A stretch of DNA of 5,974 bases, from contig JAGPCH010000113.1 of the NCBI GenBank assembly GCA_018058125.1, positions 1 to 5,974 of the forward strand, written 5' to 3'. A program made the translations under genes and the position numbers. Position 1 is the first letter of the stretch, and the number at the start of each line of letters is the position of its first letter. Shown here piece after piece: positions 1-5,974 of the stretch. This DNA comes from Ignavibacteria bacterium. GTDB taxonomy: Bacteria; Bacteroidota; Ignavibacteria; Tepidaquicellales; Tepidaquicellaceae. Under the pieces are notes generated by a model. The model saw nothing but the letters and a program-made list of their open reading frames with translations. It made no database searches and was not told the DNA's origin.

Positions 1-1062
1 TTTGAATATTGTAGAATCACGGCTTATATCCTTGGAGCTTGTCGGAATTTTAAAATTTTGCATACCGGTAGATACGACAACAGGATCAACCCACCCAAGA
101 TAAATTTTTTCCCAGGCTGATGGCTCCGGTGGAAAGAAACCATTATAACTGAATAAAGATTGACCATCCATTAATCCGAATCTTCCAATTGCAGTTACTC
201 CGGTAGAAGTATTAAACAGATCCGGCAAACCAAGATAGCTTCCGAAACTAGCAGCTAAAATTCCGTTCATTCCAAGCTCAATCAGAAATGTACCTGTAGT
301 GAGATCAAGAGTTCTGATCTCTGTAGACGGAATGATCAGTGAATTTTGAATATCAAATCCGTCACCGGTCTGAAATCCATTGTAAGAACTTCCGTAAAAC
401 TCCTGCAGATTCTTCAATCCCAGATAAACTGAGGGAATATCAAAAGGAGTCGGATCATAACCAAAGATCGAAGTCAGATCTACATCTCTTCCTACACCTG
501 CATGAAATATAACGAAAGCAGTATTCTCTTTATTGTAACCTGAAAAATTGATAAAGCTATCTGCTCTTGCCCAGGAATCATTAAAAAGCTCACCAAGTTT
601 TATATTCCCCTCAGTCCTTTGCGGAGAATACATCTCCATTTTCTTAGGCAGATTAATAACTTCACCGAAAAGTTCATAGGTGATGTTTGCTTTTCCTTTT
701 GAAGATTTATTGAAATAATTCTTTAAAAAATTCAGGTGATCAATAAAATAAAGACTATCATAAGGCGGTGAATCAACTACAGTATCTTTACCCGTCGAAG
801 GATCATAGTAAGGGCTGCTTAGATTAAATAACCCGTTGCCGCTGGTCCTCGGATCACTATCCTCGACAAACTGAACCATTATCGCTACAACTCTGAAAGT
901 ATCATTGATATTATCAAAACTAGCCGGTTTCAATACAGAATTTTCCTTTCCGAATTTGATAGGATGAGATAGTTTGTATTGAAAATTTTTATCCTGAGAC
1001 AACAAATATCCTGAGGAAAAAGAAAAGAATAAAACCAGTAAATATATTTTTTTTAAAATCAT
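1..1062 (-). CDS. Secreted M6-type metallopeptidase-like protein, probable pseudoprotease (partial, 3' end missing)
   Basis: The reading frame is open from an ATG at 1062 to the left edge, giving 354 residues with no stop. The start is supported by a signal peptide: Lys4-Lys5, then a hydrophobic stretch to about residue 20, with likely cleavage near LLSQ-D. The mature part follows the M6 (immune inhibitor A-like) pattern. It has a core strand RVVAIMVQF (57-65), FHAGVGRD (186-193), an active-site region at 267-284, the Met-turn-like FGLMDG (295-300), and SAWEKIYLGWVDP (315-327), which is typical of M6 proteins. Where the family has HEFGH before LGLPDLY, this protein has ASFGS (271-275) before YLGLPDLFN. 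Both zinc-ligand histidines and the catalytic glutamate are therefore missing, while the surrounding fold motifs and Asp281 remain. Proteolytic activity is not expected. The gene lies 75 bases after porV, same strand, beyond a hairpin and with no clear Shine-Dalgarno. The missing C-terminus may carry a T9SS sorting domain, but this cannot be seen. M6-like family membership is fairly sure; function is unknown. Confidence 0.82.
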   Translation of the reverse strand, partial: MILKKIYLLVLFFSFSSGYLLSQDKNFQYKLSHPIKFGKENSVLKPASFDNINDTFRVVAIMVQFVEDSDPRTSGNGLFNLSSPYYDPSTGKDTVVDSPPYDSLYFIDHLNFLKNYFNKSSKGKANITYELFGEVINLPKKMEMYSPQRTEGNIKLGELFNDSWARADSFINFSGYNKENTAFVIFHAGVGRDVDLTSIFGYDPTPFDIPSVYLGLKNLQEFYGSSYNGFQTGDGFDIQNSLIIPSTEIRTLDLTTGTFLIELGMNGILAASFGSYLGLPDLFNTSTGVTAIGRFGLMDGQSLFSYNGFFPPEPSAWEKIYLGWVDPVVVSTGMQNFKIPTSSKDISRDSTIFK

Positions 1063-1065
1063 ATT

Positions 1066-1098
1066 AAAAATTACATAATAAAAACCATAGTTTACAAA
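1066..1098 (-). promoter_or_regulatory. Possible Bacteroidota-type promoter for the M6-like gene (weak)
   Basis: On the minus strand, TTTG at 1098-1095 is followed after 21 bases by TAATTTTT at 1073-1066. This is one base from the TAnnTTTG element of the Bacteroidota primary sigma factor, and the spacing fits the known -33/-7 arrangement. Transcription would begin almost at the ATG (1062), giving a nearly leaderless mRNA. That would agree with the lack of a Shine-Dalgarno there. The site overlaps the hairpin and lies in very AT-rich sequence, so a chance match is likely. Confidence 0.2.
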
Positions 1099-1113
1099 AA
1101 TAAACTATGGTTT
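1082..1113 (-). terminator. Hairpin after porV, probable weak intrinsic terminator or mRNA-end hairpin
   Basis: AAACCATAGTTTA (1082-1094) and TAAACTATGGTTT (1101-1113) are perfect 13-base inverted repeats around a 6-base loop. On the minus strand the stem begins 24 bases after the porV stop. Its 3' arm ends in a T-run continuing to 1080 (GGTTTTT, then ATTATG). On the plus strand no T-run follows directly, so a leftward terminator fits best. The stem has only three G-C pairs, so termination is probably partial. It could instead stabilise the 3' end of a processed porU-porV mRNA or lower expression of the downstream gene. Confidence 0.6.
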
Positions 1114-1137
1114 GATTCATAAATTAAATTTTTATTA

Positions 1138-2295
1138 TCAGAAACTAACAAGCAATCCGAATCTTAAAGTATTAGCCAGAGGATGAGATTCTTCGATCGT
1201 ACTTATGTAAGCAAAATCAAATCCATAAAGATCATATCTTATACCGGCACCAAGTGTGAAAAAATTTCTGTTACCATAAGCAGGATCCTCGTAAAAATAT
1301 CCGCCTCTCAAAGCAATAAGTCTTGGCTTACCATACCAGTATTCTGCACCGACTGATGTCTGAATTGCATTAAGACCGCCGCTCCATGAAGTGAACATAG
1401 CTTCATAAAACGGATCAACAGAACCGGGAGTACCGGGAACAATAATAACACCGTTACTGTCAACGACGTCCGGAGTAGCAAGAGTTCTGTTTACTAGAAG
1501 TTTTGCAAAATCTACTGTAAGGGTGAGTGTATTAAATTCAGACTGAACAACATCATAAGCTACACCAGTCCTTAGCTCAAACGGCAAAGGATCTGCCTGA
1601 TCTGCATCTACATAGGAAATGTTTGGTCCCATATTTGCAAGCATAGCGCCGAATGAAAATCTTTTCTGAAATGTGTTCTTACCTTTTAAAGGTTTATAAA
1701 TAGTAGATAGACCGAAAGCAGCAGAAATACCTGTTCCTGTTCCTTTTTCATTTCCAACAGTAAAATCATTTGGAGACAATCTGCTGTATATGAATGAACC
1801 TGTTACACCACCTGACCAGCCTTTTCCAAGCTCAGTAGCATACCCAACCATAAAAGACATTTCATATGCTTTGTAATTTCTGTCAGGCTGAGAATTTCCA
1901 AATTCGTCAGTAACAATAACTTCACCGATATTCAGATATGTTAAAGAAGCTCCGATAGTACCGTCTATGCTTTTTATATAAGAGCGTCCTGCAATATAAT
2001 CATAGAAAAGATCTCCGATATTAAGACCTGATAGCCATGGAGAGTGAGTAAAATTAATTTCCGTATATTTTTGCTGGTTAGCAAGACCTGCGGGATTCCA
2101 AAACATTGCTGTGGCATCATCTGCTATAGCTGTTCCGGTTTCACCCATCGCACCAAATCTGGAATTGGGTCCGATCAATAGAAATGGTACCCCTGTTGAC
2201 ACTGTACTCTGAGCATATACATCATTCTTTAATGATGAGATCAAAGTTATAACAATTAAACTAACGCAAAAATATGCGAATGACTTATTGAACAT
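1138..2295 (-). CDS. porV: Type IX secretion system outer-membrane protein PorV (LptO)
   Basis: PorV is an outer-membrane beta-barrel of the FadL/OmpP1-like group. In the T9SS it collects cargo leaving the translocon and delivers it to the sortase PorU; this role is known from the family. The 385-residue length is close to that of Porphyromonas gingivalis PorV (about 390). Residues 1-28 look like a signal peptide ending VYA, with mature Gln29. It is followed by the family's N-terminal signature: PFLLIGPNSRFGAMGE, then a segment ending in FWNPAGL. The rest alternates aromatic and polar residues as in beta-strands, and the chain ends in LLVSF with the terminal Phe usual for outer-membrane barrels. 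The ATG at 2295 is supported by the signal peptide and by AAGAAGGG ten bases upstream. The gene begins 18 bases after the porU stop, so the two are almost certainly co-transcribed. The related PorV/PorQ-like paralogues common in this phylum are the main alternative, but adjacency to porU favours PorV. Confidence 0.92.
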   Translation of the reverse strand: MFNKSFAYFCVSLIVITLISSLKNDVYAQSTVSTGVPFLLIGPNSRFGAMGETGTAIADDATAMFWNPAGLANQQKYTEINFTHSPWLSGLNIGDLFYDYIAGRSYIKSIDGTIGASLTYLNIGEVIVTDEFGNSQPDRNYKAYEMSFMVGYATELGKGWSGGVTGSFIYSRLSPNDFTVGNEKGTGTGISAAFGLSTIYKPLKGKNTFQKRFSFGAMLANMGPNISYVDADQADPLPFELRTGVAYDVVQSEFNTLTLTVDFAKLLVNRTLATPDVVDSNGVIIVPGTPGSVDPFYEAMFTSWSGGLNAIQTSVGAEYWYGKPRLIALRGGYFYEDPAYGNRNFFTLGAGIRYDLYGFDFAYISTIEESHPLANTLRFGLLVSF

Positions 2296-2305
2296 TAAAT
2301 GATTT

Positions 2306-2313
2306 CCCTTCTT
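2306..2313 (-). promoter_or_regulatory. Ribosome binding site of porV
   Basis: AAGAAGGG on the minus strand ends ten bases before the ATG at 2295 and fills the short gap right after the porU stop. It resembles a Shine-Dalgarno sequence and supports the chosen porV start. Such sites are uncommon in classical Bacteroidia, where A-rich leaders prevail. Confidence 0.6.
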
Positions 2314-5300
2314 TTATTTTAATTTTGCTAATTTTCCGGTTGAGGTTTTTGAATAATTTCCGTCTTCTGAATTTAATATTAGTTTGTAAACGTATGTTCC
2401 GTTTGCAATATTATCGCCGTCATTATCTCTTCCATCCCAATCCAAAGTGACAAATTTATCTCTAATATTGCTTTTATTCAACTCTTTAATTAATCTGCCG
2501 GTCACTGTATAAATATTAATGGTTACATTCATTGTCTCATCCATATTGTGCTCAAAAATAAAACTTGTCTGGTCCTTCATGGGATTAGGATAATTATAAA
2601 CATTTTCCAGAGCGATCTGATCATTGTTTCTTACATCAAATTCTATGAAAGAAGAATTGAAGTTATTGTAGGTATCCCAGGCTTTCACTTCAACTTTATA
2701 ATGACCATCAGCAAGATCCTGAAGCTGATATTCTACCGAACCATTTTGATAACTATTACTGCTCTGGTAAAAAGGAGTCAGATCTATTTTATTATTCTGA
2801 TCTTCATTTACGATAGCTTCGATCTTATGTCCAATTGTACCTGTGAGATTAATTCCGTTTTCATCATTGAAATCAGCGATAAGAGTGGAGCTTTGATTTA
2901 CTAGATCACCCGATCTGAAATTCCTGCTTCCCATATATATAGATACAACCGGTCCTGTAGAATCAGGAGCTGCATTAGTATCTATTCCGTTCATTGTGAA
3001 ATTATTCGAGAAACCTAATCCATCTGACATTTCATTTCTGAAGTAAGAGAATATTTTTCCTCTTCCGGGACTGTATGAAATGTCTCTCGGTACCACAAAT
3101 TCAATTTGCCAGTTACCATTTGTGACATTCGTTTTCCCGTTAAATATAAAACCGCCGAGAATATTCCAGTTGAATGTATATCCGAAGTCGATATATGTAA
3201 TACCCTTATCGACATCGTGTATCTGAAGATCGATCGTTCCGTTATAATCTCCCCAGAAAGTAGAATCAGATCTGAGGACACTTCCTGAAATTTTCACTTT
3301 CTGCAGGGATTTCATTTCAAAAAGACTGTCACCGGGAGTACTGTTGATACTGTCCACTTTAGTTCTGAACTGAGGAACCCCTAACCTTAAAGTCGGATCA
3401 CCCAGATAAGAGAACTTAAGATCATTATCATAATTCAAATCCTGCTTTACATTAAAAATAGCTTTACCAATTCTAAGTCTCAATCCAAGAGTGTCTGTCT
3501 TGTAAATATTATCATACAATCTGTTGTTATAAATTGCATTGGGGATACTGTACACTGGTCTTACAGCAGCAGAAATCCCAATTGCCCCTTTATCTTTTAT
3601 TAATACAAGTTGCTCTGCTGCGCTTAGATTATACGGATCGTCCCATCTTGCAAGATCACAACTCGCGATCGTGATAAACGGATACTTATTTTTATTGGTC
3701 AACTGAGGTATTGAAACCTGTCTTTCAAAAATATGTTCGTGTGCCCAAAGGTCAGTACTTCCGTGACCTGTATAATTAAGAACTAGTCTTCCTTCGTTCC
3801 AGCTTTTTACTATGTCTTTATTTACTTCAGGCTTTCTTCTTCCCTGCGGAGTGATCTCCGACGGATAATTTACAATATATATTTTTTCCTTTTTAATGTA
3901 ATCAGGTGTGTGATTTTGCGCAACGTCCTCGCATTGGTCTGTATGCAGACTGCCTTCCTGACCGTTAGGCTGTTCTGTAGTCCAACCATCATCTGCTACA
4001 TAAGTCGCAACCTGTCTCCACTTATCAAAATTTGCCGGATCTTCATAACTTATAACCTTGTCAATATATGAATTCGCTTCATCAATAGTGTTAGCCGGAA
4101 TTCTGCCTGATGCAAAATCAGGTATGCTTCTTCCTCCGGGAAAATCGTAGCTTTCATTTATTTCCAGTATGAAATCATCAGAACAGTAGCTGTCCACATC
4201 ATTTGCGTAATCTGAATTTTTTTCTATCGGTAATATCCAGTTTTTAACGCCACCGTTGTACAGATTATATATATTCTTATAATCATAACTTCCATCTCCC
4301 ATGAATGAGATATATACCGGTCTTTCCCCGAAATTATTGAAAGCATATTTCAGAAAATTTCTGACCGCAACCGGGTCCTGCAATCCGTGAGAAAATTCAT
4401 TATATATATCTTCAACATCAATTACTGTTGTCTTAATATAATTTTGTCCGGGTCTTTCCCTTTGAGCTTTAAGACGGTTTGATGCTGATTTGAATTCTTT
4501 AGGTGTAATAATAAAGAAACTGCTTCCCTGAGCAAGTTCACCTTTTAAATTCTGATTTGCCACTCTGCCGGAAACAGATACAGGTGAAAAATAATTATCA
4601 CCTCCTATAGAATAAAATTCTTTTGGATCTCCTGATTTTATCTCGGATTGAAATTTTAATATACCCGCATTATAAGATATGGGATTTATAATATTCACAT
4701 TTGCCTGTTCAGAAATATCAAAAAGTTTTATATCCTGAGAATTAAAATTGTTTATCTGGAATTCAATTGTGCCGCTTGTATCAGGTGAATTAAATCTTAG
4801 CTTGTTTCCATCTGCTGATAATATTCTGTCATATAGCACTTCCATAAAGTCATAATATCCGGCTACGTTCGGTGAATTGCCATCCTGAGATCTTAGTGAT
4901 GCTCTGAAATTTATATTAGTCTTACCCGGAGTAAGAGGATAATTTACTCCAAGGGAATTCTCATTCATATAAACAAGATTGATATGAGAAAAACCGTCAA
5001 ATATCTGAGATACATACTGGTTCATAATAAAACCAGAATTTAGATCTTCAAGTCTCCAGGTTTCAGGAAAGAATGAACCATTACCAAACCTGAATCTTAA
5101 ATTAACGTTAGTGCCGTCTAAATATCCCTTAAGCTCTTTGTTGAAACTAAAACTTTCATTTACACTGATTCGTTGGGATACCCATAAAAGCCCGGTCGAT
5201 CCGAGATTATTAACTTCCGGTTCTTCAAATATTCTGTCTTTGAATTTATAGACAGGAGAAAGTCCCTGAATATTAGATGAGTTTGTGATTTGCATTCTGA

Positions 5301-5974
5301 GTCCTTCTGCTCCCCCATATGTGATCCAGTAATAATTTGATTTTGAATAATGATTTATCTTATGATTGTAAGTTTTTTTGATGGAATCATACAACCAATC
5401 ATTAGGACTTCTTCCGTAAAAAAGGACATAGTCATTATCATTAAACTGACCATCACTTTCACCTTCGACGTAGATCCTGTTTTCCAGCAGATCATCCGGT
5501 GCAAATTTCATATTATCAAAAGGCAGTTCAGCTCCGTCACTTCCGTAAATCTTTATCGTTTTAGGATTTAATCCGCTGGTATTAATACCGGCATTCTGAA
5601 GTATATTCTTATCCAGTTTATAAATACCTGTTTCTTTAACTTCTATCTTATAAAAATCTCCGCTTTGTAAGACACTGTTAGTTATACCATTGTCTCTTTG
5701 TGAATTAAATTCAACAGTTGACCAGTTTTCCGCCTGTTGAGAGTTTAATGCAATATCCCTGAAATATGATCTTTCTTCGTTACTTAATGTCTTATTAAGT
5801 AAAACCGGATTACTCCCATATTTTATTCTAACCCTGATATATGTATACTTAACTAGTGATTTTGTAACAGGATTATATTGTAATGGAAAAATATTAAGAT
5901 TTCCAAAATATCTGTTTCTTAAAGCTCCGAAATTCTTGATTAGAGATACGTATCCGGGGAAATTTTTATTAGCG
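2314..5974 (-). CDS. porU: Type IX secretion system sortase PorU, C25 family (partial, 5' end missing)
   Basis: PorU is the gingipain-like cysteine protease that, on the cell surface with PorV, cleaves the C-terminal sorting domain of T9SS cargo and attaches the product to a lipopolysaccharide anchor. The frame is open from the right edge to the stop at 2314: 1219 residues, numbered here from the first full codon at 5973. The Met at 5511 is internal, because typical PorU N-terminal sequence (IKIYGSDGAELP and upstream strands) continues before it. The C25 domain spans about 485-860, with YNEFSHGLQDP, FMGDGSYDYK, ASGRIP, the catalytic His737 in YTGHG, Cys772 in ASCDLARWDD, and YLGDPTLRLG at its end. 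The His-Cys distance of 35 matches the family, so the enzyme looks active. A beta-rich region with GINLTGTIGHKIEA follows. Residues 1126-1219 (from YNYPNP, through WDGRDNDGDNIANGTYVYKL, to KLAKLK) form a FlgD-like T9SS sorting-type domain, which PorU itself is known to keep. It is at least as long as P. gingivalis PorU (about 1158). The promoter and signal peptide lie outside the window. Confidence 0.95.
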   Translation of the reverse strand, partial: ANKNFPGYVSLIKNFGALRNRYFGNLNIFPLQYNPVTKSLVKYTYIRVRIKYGSNPVLLNKTLSNEERSYFRDIALNSQQAENWSTVEFNSQRDNGITNSVLQSGDFYKIEVKETGIYKLDKNILQNAGINTSGLNPKTIKIYGSDGAELPFDNMKFAPDDLLENRIYVEGESDGQFNDNDYVLFYGRSPNDWLYDSIKKTYNHKINHYSKSNYYWITYGGAEGLRMQITNSSNIQGLSPVYKFKDRIFEEPEVNNLGSTGLLWVSQRISVNESFSFNKELKGYLDGTNVNLRFRFGNGSFFPETWRLEDLNSGFIMNQYVSQIFDGFSHINLVYMNENSLGVNYPLTPGKTNINFRASLRSQDGNSPNVAGYYDFMEVLYDRILSADGNKLRFNSPDTSGTIEFQINNFNSQDIKLFDISEQANVNIINPISYNAGILKFQSEIKSGDPKEFYSIGGDNYFSPVSVSGRVANQNLKGELAQGSSFFIITPKEFKSASNRLKAQRERPGQNYIKTTVIDVEDIYNEFSHGLQDPVAVRNFLKYAFNNFGERPVYISFMGDGSYDYKNIYNLYNGGVKNWILPIEKNSDYANDVDSYCSDDFILEINESYDFPGGRSIPDFASGRIPANTIDEANSYIDKVISYEDPANFDKWRQVATYVADDGWTTEQPNGQEGSLHTDQCEDVAQNHTPDYIKKEKIYIVNYPSEITPQGRRKPEVNKDIVKSWNEGRLVLNYTGHGSTDLWAHEHIFERQVSIPQLTNKNKYPFITIASCDLARWDDPYNLSAAEQLVLIKDKGAIGISAAVRPVYSIPNAIYNNRLYDNIYKTDTLGLRLRIGKAIFNVKQDLNYDNDLKFSYLGDPTLRLGVPQFRTKVDSINSTPGDSLFEMKSLQKVKISGSVLRSDSTFWGDYNGTIDLQIHDVDKGITYIDFGYTFNWNILGGFIFNGKTNVTNGNWQIEFVVPRDISYSPGRGKIFSYFRNEMSDGLGFSNNFTMNGIDTNAAPDSTGPVVSIYMGSRNFRSGDLVNQSSTLIADFNDENGINLTGTIGHKIEAIVNEDQNNKIDLTPFYQSSNSYQNGSVEYQLQDLADGHYKVEVKAWDTYNNFNSSFIEFDVRNNDQIALENVYNYPNPMKDQTSFIFEHNMDETMNVTINIYTVTGRLIKELNKSNIRDKFVTLDWDGRDNDGDNIANGTYVYKLILNSEDGNYSKTSTGKLAKLK

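Noticed and set aside
1..1062. The third gene as an active M6 metalloprotease.
   Set aside because: The codons at the expected zinc site (positions 262-248) give Ala, Ser, Phe, Gly, Ser, and no other HExxH occurs in the visible 354 residues.
1..1062. The missing HExxH as the result of a frameshift or sequencing error.
   Set aside because: Conserved M6 motifs lie in the same frame on both sides of the site, so no frame change occurs; several independent substitutions would be needed.
2548..2904. Plus-strand open frame of 118 codons inside porU.
   Set aside because: It lies antisense to the conserved C-terminal region of PorU, has no recognisable domain, and its composition is that of a chance frame in AT-rich DNA.
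3015..3281. Minus-strand open frame of 88 codons overlapping porU in another frame.
   Set aside because: The porU frame here encodes clearly conserved family sequence, and the alternative product resembles no known protein.
3106..3288. Plus-strand open frame of 60 codons inside porU.
   Set aside because: Short, antisense to porU, without a ribosome binding site or recognisable motif.
5509..5511. Start codon of PorU at the ATG at 5511, giving a 1065-residue protein.
   Set aside because: The same frame stays open without a stop to the right edge (154 more full codons) and reads as typical PorU N-terminal sequence, so this Met is internal and the real start lies outside the window.
5350..5571. 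Plus-strand open frame of 73 codons near the right edge.
   Set aside because: It is antisense to the N-terminal part of porU, and its hydrophobic look follows from reading AT-rich antisense codons.

Overview
The window carries three genes, all transcribed leftward (minus strand). In transcription order they are the 3' part of porU (open to the right edge), a complete porV, and the 5' part of a gene for a secreted M6-type metallopeptidase-like protein that runs off the left edge. PorU and PorV are core parts of the type IX secretion system (T9SS). That system is essentially confined to the Bacteroidota and their relatives, so the DNA most likely comes from that group. The AT-rich composition fits. 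The purine-rich ribosome binding site in front of porV is unusual for classical Bacteroidia and would suit a deeper lineage such as Ignavibacteria, but this placement is inference.

Layout, right to left. Positions 5974-2314 hold PorU, at least 1219 residues with its true N-terminus outside the window. It has an N-terminal beta-rich region, a C25 (gingipain-type) catalytic domain with an intact His/Cys pair, an Ig-like beta region, and a C-terminal T9SS sorting-type domain. An 18-base gap containing AAGAAGGG leads into PorV (2295-1138, 385 residues), a signal-peptide-bearing outer-membrane beta-barrel. The 75-base gap after porV contains a perfect 13-bp hairpin (1082-1113). The third gene starts at 1062 and is still open at position 1 (354 residues visible).

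In the known T9SS, cargo reaching the outer membrane is collected by PorV and passed to the sortase PorU, which removes the C-terminal signal and attaches the protein to a lipid anchor. The third gene is the surprise. It aligns along its visible length with the M6 (immune-inhibitor-A-like) peptidase pattern, including the GLPDLF segment, a Met-turn-like GLMDG and the SAWEKIYLGW motif. The zinc-binding HExxH is replaced by Ala-Ser-Phe-Gly-Ser, so it appears to be a pseudoprotease. Its place directly behind porU-porV makes it a candidate accessory, regulator or cargo of the T9SS attachment complex.

No RNA genes, CRISPR arrays, insertion sequences or long repeats were seen, and there is no gene-free stretch over 300 bases.
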